Positions 1-14,100 of a stretch of 64,000 bases of DNA are shown piece by piece. The notes under the pieces are model-generated. The model did not search any database, was not told where the DNA came from, and was given only the letters and a program-made list of their open reading frames with translations. The translations under genes were made by a program, and so were the position numbers. The DNA is from Jacaranda mimosifolia (lineage: Eukaryota > Streptophyta > Magnoliopsida > Lamiales > Bignoniaceae): assembly GCA_018894105.1 (NCBI GenBank), contig CM032119.1:12355246-12419245 (forward strand), read 5' to 3'. Position 1 is the first letter of the stretch, and every line of letters starts with the position of its first letter.

Positions 1-1181
1 GTCTAGGGCACCCACAGGGCGAGTGATGCCCGTAGGGCACCAGGCTCGCGTGCCCTAATACAGGGCACCCTCGTGAGATGTCTTTTCCTCTTTCTTAATT
101 CTCTTGGTTATATTTCTTTTGTCAAATTTGTTGATAGTGCAATACCTTTGACAGTCACTTAGGGACTTGGAGAATTTAATTAATAAAATATCATAGGCAC
201 TTTAGAGCATTTACAGAGTTAAAGTAACTGTGAGTGTAAAATATGATGAAGTTGTCTTTGGCATGCATAAAGTCCCCTCTTCTATATTGGCGTTAGTCTA
301 CCTTATGGGAAGTGGAGTCCTCTGAAGGAGGAGAGTTAATTTTGCGCTCAAATAGTTTAAGTGTTGAGATGAGAACAAATGTGTTCATAGGTCTCTTAGG
401 AGACTTCGAAATAAGTGTGTAATGACATGTGGAGTCGCCGAACTTAGAAATTTTTCTTTGTATATATTTCTAAGTGTCCAAATGTTACCACCTCAAGTCC
501 CCTCCATGAGGACTTAAGGTGGGCTTCCGTTGCTGGATGGCATACGTGTCCTTTCGAAGTGTTCCTTAGCAAGTATCTCCAGATCGATTGTCACATACTC
601 TAGAAAGGAGTCGATAGTAGGCTTTTGGAAAAGGCTCCTCATACACCCAAGGAAAGCCAATTGTGGGTCTTTTATGAAGGTGCCACATACTCCTGCAGGG
701 AGGCAATGGTGGGCTTGTTTAGGGGGTGACTAGCACATATCCCCTTAGAGGCCTGTAGTAGGATTATGTTGGCGACCACATATCTTGGGGGGGCTTATAG
801 TAAGATTACCCTTAGAGACTACCAGTACTCTGTGCACTCCTTCAAAAACCTTATAATGGATTTATGTCTAAAAGTTGTTTTCCAATTACTCCTCATATAT
901 GCTACAAAGTTCAAGGTGATAGAAGAGACTATGTAATGATAAGAATATGAAATTTTTCACTTTTATTAAAAAATTAAAAATAAGAAATGAGTGTCATCCC
1001 TGAGTGGTAGGCTTTATTCGAATTTGATAGAGTAAATACTAAACATAAGAATTAAAGTAGAAAAGAAACCAAAATAAACTACTTATCATCATGAGGCGTT
1101 GTTAGAAACATGTTGCAGTTGTCACTAGGAGTATCTTGGGGTGCGCACGCTTTTACTAGGCTAACGCCCAGTAGTGCTCAT
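1..1181. other. Non-coding, probably retroelement-derived
   Basis: No gene is supported here; the open frames are short and unlike known proteins. The first 85 bases hold several copies of an AGGGCACC/GGTGCCCT-like word, some inverted. The stretch lies on the 3' side of the minus-strand gypsy remnant that follows, so it is probably the decayed pol and 3' part of that element, but no reverse transcriptase motif can be read in it. Confidence 0.4.
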
Positions 1182-3000
1182 TTATCTTTGTCTCATCCTT
1201 ATCCTCCGTGGGGGATTTTTTTCATCTATTTGGAAGTTGGGAGACTTCACCCTCTTTAAGGTGCTGGCATGACATTTTCTAGTCGCTTTTAAGTCACATA
1301 CCACCTCTCTGACTCCACTTGGTGTGGGAAACTTCATCTTCAAATGGCATGAAGAAATTGTGGCTTGAAATAAGTTCAGGGTTGGCCTTTCCAGGATCGC
1401 TTTGTATGCCAACGAAGTCTTCACCATCAAAAACCTTACAATCTGTGTCGCTCTCCTTGGGTGAGTACCTAAGGAAAGAAGCAACAATATTTCCCCAAAT
1501 GCTTCCACATGTCACCTATGAACCCCACTGGATGAGTATTGATCTTATGCATTTGTGTGTTGTCCACTTCAAGTTGGAGGAATACATCGTGGAATAATAT
1601 ATCTATCGAACTGCTACTGTCTACTAATATCTTCTTGACCTAAAAGTTAGCAAGGAATGCTGAGATCACTAAGGCATTATAGTGCCCTCATCTTCTGAGC
1701 TCCATAGCTTCTTCCCTAAAGGTGATGTGAAGTGCAGTAGGTGTACTTCAAATGTCCCATGAGCGGGGTCCACTGCATGAGATTGTACCTGTCAGGCTAC
1801 TTTTACTAATGATTTCCTTACCATGGAGGAATCTTCTCCAAACAGCCCTCAAAATATTGTGGAAATTACTCTTGTTGTGGGGAGATTGTTAGGATTATGT
1901 TGGCTTTGATGCTTCTTAGGAACTTGTGGTTGCTTTGACTTCCGCCTGTAACTTTTGTTCTCTTCTCAATGTGAAGCTTTTCATTGGGTTGGACACCTTG
2001 AGGTCGCAAATTCCTTAAGGGATCCTTTTTCAATCAGCTTTTCGATTTCATCCTTCAAATGGCATCACCTTTCTGCGCTTGCATGCCTGCTGATGGAAAC
2101 AACACCATGTGTCCAGTCTATGCTTCTTAGGATCATTTGGGGCTTTTGAGGTGGTTGCTGAATGAGACTATGTTGCAATGCTATGATTAAAACTTCTTAC
2201 AGTGATACAATCAAAGCCTATGTACGATGAGTGAACGAGAAGGGCTATGTCTCCAATCTACTTATCTCATATTACTGTTATTCCCCTCATTGTACATCTT
2301 TCACTTATGAGCTTCTTGAGGGATTACAGCTTCCTATATGCAGATTCACTTATCGGCACGCATGAGGAGCTTTTCTAGTATAGCAGGTAGATTCCTAGCA
2401 ATTAACTCTCAAAACTTGAGACGCTTCAGGTTTTGCTAGATGATATTGGGAAGAAGGTCCTGGCTGACATGTGATTTCGTGGATAGTTTGTACAAAAGGT
2501 TGAGGTAGGTCTTTAGAGATTCTCCATCTTACCGCTTGAAGATGAATAAATAAGATATTATCTTGGGGTACTTGCAGTTAATGAAAAAGTTTTGAAGTAA
2601 GAGTTGTGCTAGTACTTTCCATCCAGTAGTGGAACCTGCTGGCATCTGGTTGAACAATGTCAAGGCACACTTTGTGAGAGTGATATGAAAGAACTTATAG
2701 TATGCAACCTCACTTAGGTCGTACAAACTCCATCCTTGCCAGGAAGTTATCCAAGTGTTTTGGGGGTCTGTGGTGACATCAAACTCCAGTAGCTAACTAT
2801 CTTCGTCCAACAGGGGAGTGTTTTTGTTAGGATTGATAAATAAAAAGGACTACACCCTGGGAAAGTAATGGTCAACAGGTGGTACTGGTTTCCTATTTTT
2901 TTTAAATTGTTGTGGCACCAAAGAATTAGTGTGTGCCGAGCAAGATCCACCCGAAAAGAAGTGTGGTATCTCCTTGATGAGATAAGAAGGGGGAGCATGT
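1182..3000 (-). pseudogene. Ty3/gypsy gag and protease-side remnant
   Basis: Read on the minus strand from about 2810 to 2529, the translation has the order of a plant Ty3/gypsy gag core: a TDPQ-like start, YDLSEVAYYKFFHITLTK, then LFNQMPAGS, KVLAQ and a YPK...SYLF end. Further on, 1508-1182 holds the junction between protease and reverse transcriptase, recognisable by AYKAILERPTLN, a Y/CHLKMKFPTPSGV stretch and ECH-like residues. The DxG protease site, reverse transcriptase, RNase H and integrase are not readable. Frames shift and stops interrupt, so nothing functional remains. Orientation agrees with the PBS-like site at 3395-3412. Assignment to Ty3/gypsy is firm; the lineage is not. Confidence 0.75.
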
Positions 3001-3394
3001 TACATCCTGAGTCAGCTCTTTAATCGGATCTCTCCATGAAGGATAAAATCCCTTCTGCTCTTATGAAATGGTTATCGCAGCTCTCGAGGATGACACTCCT
3101 TAACATATTGGGCAACTACTTTTGTTGTGACCTAGGCCATGACATTCTTTAGTAGACTTCTCTGTGCCTTCTGCATGACAAGCAAGATAAGTTCTCCAGT
3201 ATGAGAAGCCTACTACATGGGCGCCTCTTCCAGCACTGGTTGTGCATCAAAGGTAAGGTCTAGCATTAGTCCAAGTGGTACTTCCTGCTATGAATCTTCA
3301 CATTCTCTGATGCTGGAATCACTTGATTGCTAAGTTCACAAGCTCTCGTTCTCTTGTGCATCCTTAACATTCCTTTTTCTTCCTTCGAGTTTTC

Positions 3395-3700
3395 CACAGA
3401 TGGTGCCAAAATAATGTTGCTTGAAAATAAAGCGAGTTCCTTTCCAAAAAATAGTAGAGTGTTGTTAACTCATTTTCTCAGGAACGCGCGCATAGAGTTT
3501 GCTCCTCTTTAGAGTTCTTCTACTTCGAGAATTTTCCCGAATGATTTCTTATGTCCAATTTTTCTCTAGGACTTAGTATTTATATAATTTAGTCTTAATG
3601 GGTATAGGTCCATTAGGGTTTTTCTACCCCTCTTCATGAGCTAGGCTTGTCCTATGGGCTCTTTGGCCCATTTACTTAGTTAATTAATTTTAAGATCATC
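3395..3700 (-). repeat. Gypsy PBS and inner edge of 5' LTR
   Basis: On the minus strand the sequence GCAACA (ending at 3415) is followed a few bases later by TTTTGGCACCATCTGTGG, the layout seen where a plant gypsy LTR meets its primer-binding site. Upstream on the same strand, about 3577-3587, is a TATATAAATA box that would suit LTR-driven transcription. The far end of the LTR could not be fixed and no second copy is in the window, so the right coordinate is approximate. Confidence 0.5.
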
Positions 3701-4628
3701 AACTATTTTTAAACAATTTACCAATTTATCTCCACTACTTATTTACTTAGGATTTTAAGCTGCAACTTCCATTAAAAACTCTAAAGAGATTTAGCACAAG
3801 TGTAGTTCAGTAAACTAAACAAGTAAAATAATACAATTATAATTAAATAAACAAACCGATACAACAAGGAGAGAAAAAAAATAAGATGTTCTTATCATCA
3901 CGAGACAATATGATTGATGGTAGTTCCATCCTAAATGAATCAGTATACTAGTTTCTCTTTTCCACCAACAATGCCTTAAGAAAGCTAAGTGATAAAATTG
4001 ATTATATGTGCAAAAGCTTATTTAATCATATGTTTATCTCCTTGGATTTAAATAGTTTTTTTATAGTCATCTTGCTTAGTACTTTTAATGGTAAATTGAC
4101 ATTATTAAGTTTGTTCATGAAATGAAAATTCCTAAAATCTTGGAATTGGTAAATCTACTAGAACAAAGGTCTCCATAATCCTCTTGATTAGTTCCAACAG
4201 TAACTTGACATAACTAAGCTTGTGTTTAAAGATTAAAATTGCTGAAAATCTTGGAATCAAATCAGTGATAAATCTTGTGCATGATGAAAGCATATGAAAC
4301 AAGATCAATCCAATTAAAGAGGTATTTAATGAAGTGGCAAAATATTTATCAATCATCAAAATTCATTATGAAAGATTTCGAACAATCTCCCTCTTTTTTA
4401 TGATAACAAGTGTTTTGTTTATGCAAATATTGTCCTTGTATAAGACTACCCTTGTATTCTTCAAACAAGTTAATCGTTGTCATATATAATGCGCAAGCTA
4501 CCTCCTCGCAACTAAGTGCAGAGTTATCATCGAAAAAAATGCACTATTAGTTATAAGATGAAAAACTTGAAATTTCCATGAAAAATAAAAGATGCATAAA
4601 GTTGTTTCAAAGCAAAAGATGCATAACA

Positions 4629-4661
4629 CCCCCCCCCCCCCCCCCCACACACACACACAAC
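4629..4661. repeat. Poly-C then (CA)n simple repeat
   Basis: A run of about 18 C is followed directly by an alternating CA tract. The exact length of such a run is prone to sequencing error. Confidence 0.8.
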
Positions 4662-5084
4662 ATGAAAAAAGGAGCTTAGATGAATGATAGAAGTGTGATA
4701 TTATGTGATGCAAATAAAGAGTGTTGTTCATGTATTGAAGATCACACATATTAATAAAAATTTCTAAATCGAACAACTTTGAATTCCACATGACCTCTTG
4801 AAAAATTAAATCTATCTTCTAGAAGTGATTTAGTGAAAAAAAAAATCTATTAATTTATTTGTATGGGATGAAAGTAATAAATATGTGCTAAAATTCCACA
4901 AGTAAGTAAATCACACTATCATCATCAGACGATGTCACGTGGGTTATTTAACAATCTTTCCCCATTTTTATGATGACCAGTGTTTGACCAAGAACCTACA
5001 AGTTAGAAAAAACAAGCTCCCCTGAAATTAGTGCATGACTCTCTTGTTCGTGGATTTAAAATTTTCTTGTAACCACTATTGCGT

Positions 5085-5085
5085 G

Positions 5086-5120
<35 letters not shown>
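5085..5120. repeat. (CT)n microsatellite
   Basis: About 17 CT units with one interruption (CTCACTCTC) near the right end. This is a candidate length-polymorphic marker. Confidence 0.95.
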
Positions 5121-5347
5121 AGATTTTTACCTTTTGTGTTGTTAGTTAAAAAACATATTTCCTTTGTTGCGGTTCTCAAGCTTTATGAATGCTGATTCAT
5201 CTCCTATCATGTATTTGGAACTTCCCGCTGTTCAAATACTTTTCTCGTTTAAGGGAGTCATTTTCACTATATACTGCAAGTAGAGTTTATTTTCTATAGG
5301 TACCCAATGTTTATTGGGTATTTCTTTATTAGTTTTTGGAACCCATA

Positions 5348-6720
5348 TTAGCTTAATTCCAATATCTTTTTGGAAGAGCATTTATGTATGTATCCAAATT
5401 TTCTATAGGTGTAACATGTTTTTTTATAATATCTGTTCCTAGTGGGTGATCTTTTCTGGTGAACATGTGATTCGATCACTTTGTGCTTACCTTTTATGGA
5501 TCTTTTTAGCTTATAGCTTTCTTCAAGCAAAAAAATATTTTTCATTTTCTAGACCTCAAATCTTGCTACAAGTTTGTTTTTTTCCTCAACTTCATTTTTA
5601 GTGATCTTAATATGATCTTGAACCAGTTCCACTTTTTCATTATAGGTGATTTGGAGTTGTTCTTTAAGAAACTTAATCTCTTCATGTAGTTCAGGAACTT
5701 GATTGTGACAACTTTTAGGAAAATTAAATAAATTGGTACTTCAACATTAAAAATCAAAAATATTGGAATTAATTCTGAAATGTAAAACACCTATTTTTAA
5801 ACTAATGAGGTAGTTATCTTCATTAAATTGATCAAAGTCTGAATTATCCGAGGTGATGGTCATGGCTCTTAGTTTTGAACTTTTCTATGATTTCGATTTC
5901 GGGTTCTTTTTATGTTGTGGGCAATTTGATCAAATGTGTCCAAACTCGTGAACCTAATAATGTCCTTCTTGATTGACGAACTTGCTCTGGTATCACATCT
6001 AAATTTCCTTTTGCACAAGTGAGCTATTTTAAACGCTAAGTAACCATAGAAATTTCATCTTTAATTGCTTGTTTTTCAATATATCAAACATTGTCAGTCC
6101 AATTAACTTGTTTGGAATTAAAAGCAATGCTTTTTTTTATTTTTGCTTTCTGAATTGTCTTCTTTTTATAAGGAGAGTCATCTCATGGGAAGACAAGCGA
6201 GCTAGCGACCATGCTTAGTGTCTCACAATTTTTAGATTCTTGAATGACCATCAACTTGGATGTTCAGTCCTTAGCAATGAGCCGAGTAGTTTTGCACTCG
6301 TTCACTTTTAGTAGAATCTTTTCAAGTGCAAATATTGGATTGATAATCTCCATAAAGTGAGCAAAAATTTCATTGATCTTTTTTTCTGATCTCATAGAAA
6401 AAATTTCATATTCACAAATAGGTAGAGCAATTCTTTCTTGTCTTACCTAAAAGATTCTTTCGTGAATGACTTGAAGCACGTTCTCTATAACCTTTGCAAT
6501 AGAATAAGTACTTGCACAATTGTATTCTTCTTTAGTCGGCACACAAGACAGGATGCGCCTTGCCTTGGCAATCATGGATAGCATCTATTTATCCTCGTTG
6601 GTAAATTATCTTCTTTCTTTAGGAATCATGTCGTATTTATTGGAATTAATAATTGGCCAACAATAATACTTTAGAAGTCATAATCTTGTGAAATGAACTT
6701 CCCAATTATGTTCTTCCGAG
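5348..6720 (-). pseudogene. Ty1/copia gag (UBN2-type) remnant
   Basis: Reading the minus strand from about 6720, the translation contains the copia gag core with ARRILSCVPTKEEYN and ending near VIENVLQVIHE, as in plant UBN2/gag proteins. Further downstream, near 5910-5965, is a decayed zinc knuckle (HEFGHI, one stop, SNCPQHKK). A second knuckle-like stretch, CYTYRKFGYIHKC, lies near 5425-5465 and has lost its second Cys and its His. Two knuckles separated by a low-complexity linker fit a Sirevirus-like gag-pol. Many stops and shifts are present. Protease, integrase and RT are missing, so this is a dead, internally deleted copy. Confidence 0.65.
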
Positions 6721-6729
6721 TTGTGTAGT

Positions 6730-7740
6730 CCATTTCATTAAATAACCATAAGCGATTGTGGGATTGGCCTTCTACATGGACATTAAAACTCAATCAAGCC
6801 ATTAGAATCTTGAACTCATGTTGGTTCGAAACTATAGGCGATCACAAAGATCTAATACTAGTTATTAGGAAGTTATAATTGTTAGTAGAGGTATACTTGT
6901 ATTTTCTTATACATTTGGCAACACAAAACACCATTTAAGACTACAATCAACTTAAGATAATCGAATCTCATAAGCAATATAGATCGGACTATTAGTCCCT
7001 TGATCCAACGATATTTTCTCGAATAAAAGATACTAACGATAAATGCCAACAATACTTTTACAAGCTTACAGCATTAAAAAGCTCACACATAAAATTTAGA
7101 ACTTCATGCATCACAGTAACACACTACGTGTCGAAATGATTTATATAGGAAACATCAAACAACATGATATGATTATGAAATCAATATATCATCACTGTGC
7201 ATGCAATAACAATTCGATGATGACGTCATCGTTGAGCTTGTAAGACCATTCAATCACAATTGGGAATATCAAAATCGTCCAATCAGTAACCTTTGGTGCA
7301 AGAAGACCAATTCATCTTACAATTGTCCAAATGCCCATCAAATTTAAACACGTCTCTATCAATTAGTGATGTGTTGGTGGGTGATGATAACAGCCATGAC
7401 ATGTACTCTACACCTCATACAAATAGCCATCTTCCAATGTCCAATTTATGACTATTCTTACACAAAAAGGAAAATTTGCAACATAAGAATAAAAACGGAA
7501 TCTACTCACATCCTAGTGATAATAATGGAACGAACAAGCGACTCACTGCCCATAAGAACAATGTCATGATTTCTTTCAGAAAAATCTATAAAAGCTGCCA
7601 ATTACCATTAATGCCATGAGCTCCACTTGCCTACTAGCTGGCATACCTCACATTCACATTCACATTCACCATATATTGCTGCTGCTGGATCAATATACTT
7701 CAAAAGGACAGGCAATTACCCTAAATGTATGGTGGAGATT
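6730..7740. other. Intergenic, no gene seen
   Basis: AT-rich sequence without a supported open frame or recognisable element. It contains a 12-base palindrome GATGACGTCATC near 7218 with a TGACGTCA core, which could bind bZIP factors but is unproven. It lies downstream of the EMB8-like gene. Confidence 0.4.
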
Positions 7741-8092
7741 CAGTTACAGTCCTCTCCATTTGCCCACCCACCCTCTAAGGCTAGTCACAATAAATAGCAT
7801 TTTAAGCAAAGAAAGACTTAAATCATGACAATTTCCAACCTTTCCGGACCACGGGAAGGCAGGGAGATGGACATCTTCAGAATAACCCTGCCTAAATATT
7901 AGAGATAAATTATCAGACAAATATGAGAATAATTTCTTGTATTTATTTGCCACGATATGTGCCAAATGAATATATTTCGCACCAACTTGTCCCATAGAAT
8001 TCGCTATTACAAATAACACACCTGCGAGATCTGGATACAACAGAATTTCACAGCATATCCCCTTTTATAGATGGTTCTGTTCTATGATGAAT

Positions 8093-8098
8093 TTTATT
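8093..8098 (-). terminator. Candidate polyadenylation signal
   Basis: The minus strand reads AATAAA here, 54 bases past the stop codon of the EMB8-like gene. Plant poly(A) signals are loose and other AT-rich sites follow, so this is only a candidate. Confidence 0.35.
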
Positions 8099-8151
8099 TC
8101 AAGTACAACCATTTTATAATGCCTAATTGGGTTATGCTTTTGCTCAATGTC

Positions 8152-11100
8152 TTATACCTCAAGGTGATGAAGACCATGCGTATCGCCAGTAATATTAACA
8201 TTCCCCAGATTTGTACAAGATACAACACTTGAAAATCTAGGCTGCTGCTCCAAGTGTTCCAAAAAATCCATAACAATCGGGTCTGTCCACGGAGCTCCAA
8301 ATGGAGCTTCACTACCCGCCACCCAACCTAAATGGCCACCTTGCGGTGTAACTATCAACATACAGTTTGGATTTTTCTGAGGTACAAAAGTCCAAAACAC
8401 AACAAAGAAAATGGATAAAAGAAAACGTGTCAGAATATAAAACAATTTGGATGAGGTGCCAAGAAACACAAGGTGAAAAGAAGCTTATGTTTTGATTACT
8501 GTTTTCTTACATCGCCTATTTTATCAACCCTACCACCACATGTATTCTGTTATTAGCAAATTGAAAGAAACTTTGCACCACACACACTCAAGAGAACTGT
8601 TCTGTGTTTGCTTGCAAGCACAATAGGAAGGAAATTTATGACAAACTTTATGGCTTCCAAAGTGTTGGTTATATGATAAAAATGGTCCAAGAGTTGATTG
8701 ATAGGATGGATAATCAGCCTAGAGAAAAAAGATAAAAATGGTGCAGGACTTGATTGATAGGATAACTTGTCCAGAGAAGAAAAATGAACAAAAGCAAAAG
8801 GAAACTCCACTAAGTAATGCAACATATCAACTCAAATAAAGACACCATAGGTCTTATCTACTTGGTGGGACAATATAGTCAAAAAGAAAATCCAAAGATA
8901 TGATATCGTGATATTTATTGCTTGCTACAGAAAATTAATGTACCAGGCTCAGAGCCAAGTGGAACTTAATCAAGTCAAGGCTTGACAATGAGTATATTAC
9001 ACGATCAAGCAGAATGGGCGTGGAAGGAATAACTTCGTGGATTTGGCTTAAATTATATGCCACAACATGGCTAAAAAATTTCAAAGCAAGCAGAAAAGAT
9101 ATATCTGACACATGGCAGAAGTTGAGAGATGTCTTTTAGAAGTTAGCTTAGCAATCAAATTTACATAATAAAAATCAAAGAAAAGTTTTATGATTAATCA
9201 CTGTAAAATAAATGAAGTTTTCACGACGATATGCACGTAAATGCGATCAAAACTGTTTTTCATTTATTTACATGCCAGAACATAGCTAGCACAAATCCAA
9301 AACAATTATTTGACCGTGCAAACGGAAAGGAGATACTTGTCACATGGCAGAAGTTGGAGCTTCTTTTAGAAGTTATCTTACCAATCAAACTTACATGATT
9401 AAAATACATGAAATGTACATGATTAATAATTGTAAAAATAAAATAATGTGAAGTTTGCACGACAGTATATGCAGATAAATGCAATCAAAACTGTTTTTCA
9501 TTTCAATGGCATAGGCATATTTCTTAATGTGCTAAATATGGCTAGCACAAAAAATCCAAATCAATTATGTAACCATGCAATAGAAAGGAGACATATGCGA
9601 CGAAAACTGTTTTTCATTTCAACGACATAGGCATATTTCTATATATGCCGGACGCACAAAAAACCCAAATCAATTATGTGATTTCAAATAGAAAGGAGAT
9701 ATTTGGATGGCAGAGGTTGAGAGATGTTATTTAGAAGCTATCTTAGCAATCAAACTTACAAATGAAAAAAATAAAATAAAATATCATATGATTAATCATT
9801 TTTTTTTTTAAAAAAAAAACAAAAAATTGAAGCTTTCGCAATGGTATATGCTCATAAATGCGATTAAAACTGTCTTCCATATCAACAGCATACACAACAG
9901 GCTCGTTAGTCTTTATCCGAGTAGATTATCCTTGGTAATCAAAAAGCAATTAGCAGAAATTATCTTCACTTTAAATGAGATAGAATAATGCTTAGTAGGA
10001 AGTCGGACAGATTAAGAAATGAAAAGACATATTACAGGATGGCTAAGAACAAAACCAATTTCCATTTTTCTTTTTCAGAAAGGGGAAATGTATAAAATGT
10101 TGGATTTATTTATTACACAAAATAGTAAGCATTCAAAAAACTCAACTGTACTTTATTTATTTCTTCCCCACATATGGAAATTGAAGTTAATGATCCAGTG
10201 AACATTTGCATAATATATTTGATCCTATTCTATGATTATGAAGCTTTAGGGAAATAATCTGGGGGCAAGACACTAACTATGAAATAACGTGTGAACAACA
10301 AAGAAGAGAAGAGGTCTTGATAACCTGTATGTCTTCACGAGGAATTCCCCTAGATGGTGCAATTGGATCATTCTCAGCCTGAAATTCATTTTAAAAAGTT
10401 AAAGCATTGAAACAAAAGCAGGACTATCCCATAGATGATTCTATTTCAAGTACATACTCTGATTCTTCAGATTCAATCAATGGGAAAACTTTCCCCAAAG
10501 ATGGCTTTCATCACACAGATCAATTTGGCAGAAAAGACAAAGCAGAAAGAACACCTTGAGCGGTCAAATATGCATGGATAAGCCAAGAAGAACATCTATA
10601 AAAAACATAGCAAATAATTGAAAGGAAATGTTTCTATTAAAAAAAATGTGAAAAATAAAGCTGCAAGTTAGAATAGAGAAGAAAATTTGAAGCATTAAAA
10701 TAATCAAATTTTTGCGTGTTCTTTTTACACATATGATATATCTTCTCAAGAAAGTTCAGGAGTTAGGAATTCAGCAGAGGCTCACAGAACCAACCAATTA
10801 TTCCTGGAAGAGTCCAGAGTGCAAAAAGCTACAGTATTTCCAAGAATTAGTATCATTAACTGTAAAGCATACTTACCTGGATGCATAGCAGAGGTATGGA
10901 GACATTCTTTATGGAATCTGAGCTGCTTGAGTTTGAGTAGTAGTCATCAACAGATTTAAATCCAAATGAAACTGAGAGTGTCGATAGCAGTGAGCAGTTA
11001 GCAATCAGTGGTATAGCCAGAGTTCATGCATCTATAAACATGTACAAACCTCGTGTTAGTCCCTCATCAAATTCTCTAACAGATTTGGCATTAGCAGCCA

Positions 11101-14100
11101 ATGGGATATTAAATTCACCTCCAATATCCTCAAACAGAAGAGCATGCCTGCAAAATAAGGCATCCCATTCAAAGGATTGCACAATCAAGATATTGAAGGC
11201 CACAACATAGACAGGAAAATAATTTCAAGAGGTGACAAAATGTGATAGAAACAGCCAGGGAAATCCTTGGTACCTCTTGAAAGTTTTGCAGAGCGCATTT
11301 GCTAGAGCTTTGTCATAAACGATGTTAAAGCCTTTCCGAAAGTCTTCATCCGCAATTATCAAATTAAAAGGATTGCATAAGGATATGGCACCAGCAAGAG
11401 GGCAAGAGAAAGATTCCTGTGATAAAAGAAATATAAGTAAGATAGGGACAGTGGATTTAACAAAACAGAACAGCGTAAGATGATGATGATAAATAAAGAA
11501 ACAAATAAATAAATTGGCCCCACACCTACATACACAGAAGAGCTTGTTATTTGTAGATAAAAGTAAACCATTTAACCACAGAATTATGATGCAACGAAGA
11601 AGATGCATAGTGCACATGAGAGAATACTTGAGTGTTCTATCTCACAGAACATCTAAACGTAATTTTCTTTTTATGGAACACTAGGATGTCTAGAGATGAA
11701 GTGTGAGGAGTAAGAGGGGAGCACTTGCACCCCCTCAGTTCTGATATTTACTTCATCTCCAGGATAATATTCACTTAGTGTACATGTAAAGAAACGTCAA
11801 AATAAAGGTTACAAAATTTGTTATTATTTTCAGCTTTTGACGTATTAAATAGTTGTGTTGGATGCAAATTGACTACAGTTTGTGAAACTTGCCAAATCAT
11901 AAGACAATCCATCAATCAAAGAGTAGAACTTTGAGAACTCAGCAGATTATAACTATCACAAAATTCACAGGCAAATATAAGTATCCAGTAGGAGCTGCTT
12001 ATTTCAAGTCAATGTGCTTTTGGAGATATTCCAATCCTGGAAATAGGAAAGAGGAGTGATCAGGAAGATATACAGTGATCAATCCAGAAAACTTCATCAG
12101 AGGGGCCAAAATATTCATGTATGAAAGGTTAAAATAATTATGGCATATGTTATTCAAGGGATAAAGAATATACAAAAGAATCCAAAAAAGGATCATGGCA
12201 TAGTTAAAGGACTGAAGTAATGAAAATTGAGACCTAAAGGAACAATAATTAGACTTAAATAAATTAAACAAGTATGAACAAACGTTAATTAGACTTAAAT
12301 AATTCCATCCCGAAATGGTATGTAATATAAGTAGAAATATCAAGTCTGAGGGAGAACTAGCATTATTTAAGGAGCATAAATTACAATATAGTGGTGGGCA
12401 ATATCCATTTCCTGTTGGAACAAACATCTAAAAACTGTATACTACAGGTGTATAAAAGAGAATTAAGTGGTGGCAACTGCCCCCACTGCCATTCACTGGA
12501 TTTGTCAGTGCAAAGATCCATAGCTACACTATTGCTACTTCTACTGCATTTCATTGTGGCGCTTTTAATTCCTCAAAAGTTCCCCCAAAGTGCTAAGAAG
12601 TAAAACCTAGTTCAATTGCATAAGTTCCCATTGCTGAATTTTCAACATCTCTTCATGAATTTCAGTCATTCCTTTTACAGTGTTGTCATCCTGTCACCTC
12701 TCAAGTGAAACCAGTTGAAAATTATATCTACTGTTGATTTATAAACATATCATTAGCATACTGAACTACAATACACTGTTGCTCTGGACGCATGTTAATT
12801 TGTTGCGTCATACTACATAACAGTTTCTGAATCCACGAAAGAGAGTAGGGGTCCTGTCACAGTAATGGTGACTCCTAATTGCAGAAATAATTATTGCAAA
12901 GCAAAGCTATAAAAGTTTTTTGATAAAGATAGACCAAGGGATGCTGTAAAAAACACAACATGAACTGCAAAGGCAAAATGGTACTCTTGACAAAACACAA
13001 TGGCTAAGTGACAGTCATACAGTACCAAGTTCCATGACAGAGGCCTGTACTAGAAGATCTCCCATTTTTCTGCTATACACAGAAACACACACACAAAAAA
13101 ATTTGAATATTGTAAGTGTGCATGTGTAAATCCAATATCCAAGCTAAATTCCTAACTGAATTAGTTGAAGAAGCTAGTAATCATCCAATAACAGCAATTA
13201 TACTAGATGAACAGAATCAATTGTCCAGCAGGAGTTTGGTCTGTAAAACTTTTAACTTTTAGGAGACCTGGACAGGCCAAAGTTTGACATAACTTCAAAG
13301 TACATGACAACAACATCCTCAATAATCAGCCCTCTTAAGTGGAAAGATCGGATTGCTGGTTAACTGGCACAAGGAATTCAGAACAATAAGTTACTTTCTC
13401 TTCCTAACTCTTTATTTTAGATATGGGTGAGGTGGAACCAGCCCATCTACTGCATAGTAAAATGCTTCACCTCAACCTGCATAGGCACGACCATAAAACT
13501 GACAAAGCCCATCAAACCTCGTTGGTCTGTTTGCCAAACCCATTGACCCAACAACAGGGTCGGGCAGTTTGGTCTTCAAAGATCCTGATACTGCACTCTA
13601 CTCATTGACCTAGTCAGCCAACAAACAACGAGACTTGTTATGCTTTCTCCACGAATCGACCGCCTTCAGGTCGATCAAATATGAGATGTCACGAGTCTGA
13701 TGTATACTCCAACTTTTGTTCGCCCTCAGGACACCGGGTGACCTGGTCAAGGGAGTTCGATCCGGGCTGAGCTACATATCTTGTCGATGACGTGACGGCA
13801 GCCTTAAATGCTTTACAAGTCCAAAGTCAATTGTACTCCACCACATTAAATGTTGTCCCCCAGTCAACTCTACCACATCTAATACAGTCGCTTAGTTGTC
13901 CACAACTTTTTGCAATCCTCATATGGTTGAAAGTACTATTCAAGTGGCCGAACATATGCTTGTTGGCTCTTTCCAAATGACCTGCCTTGCCGCTATGACA
14001 GTATAGGCGCCATGCACTTAACTAGCTAACCAGTCTTTGCGACCCCATAGTCAATCTACTATAAATAATGCCTCTCACAATCTTAGATACGCACTTTAAG

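Larger units (their letters stand above)
3750..5340. other. AT-rich non-coding, 3' part of decayed copia element
   Basis: No gene is seen. On the minus strand two similar purine-rich motifs occur, at about 4383-4412 and 4950-4985, each reading roughly CATCATAAAAA followed by G/A runs and GATTGTT. This resembles the region around the polypurine tract and 3' LTR start of Sirevirus/Tork-type copia elements. Together with the gag relic at 5348-6720 on the same strand it suggests an internally deleted copia element lacking pol. Confidence 0.45.

Noticed and set aside
1319..1597. 92-codon plus-strand frame
   Set aside because: It is antisense to the recognisable gypsy protease-RT junction on the minus strand.
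7740..8040. Further coding exon of the EMB8-like gene downstream of 8152
   Set aside because: A GTATAA donor-like site overlaps the stop, but the family commonly ends at the HHLEV-type tail read here, and the 98-codon frame at 7744-8040 has no similarity to it; more likely downstream non-coding sequence.
11999..12427. 142-codon open frame on the minus strand
   Set aside because: It lies inside intron 3 of the EMB8-like gene, is rich in Leu, Phe, Tyr and Ser with no domain, and comes from AT-rich sequence; best explained as chance.
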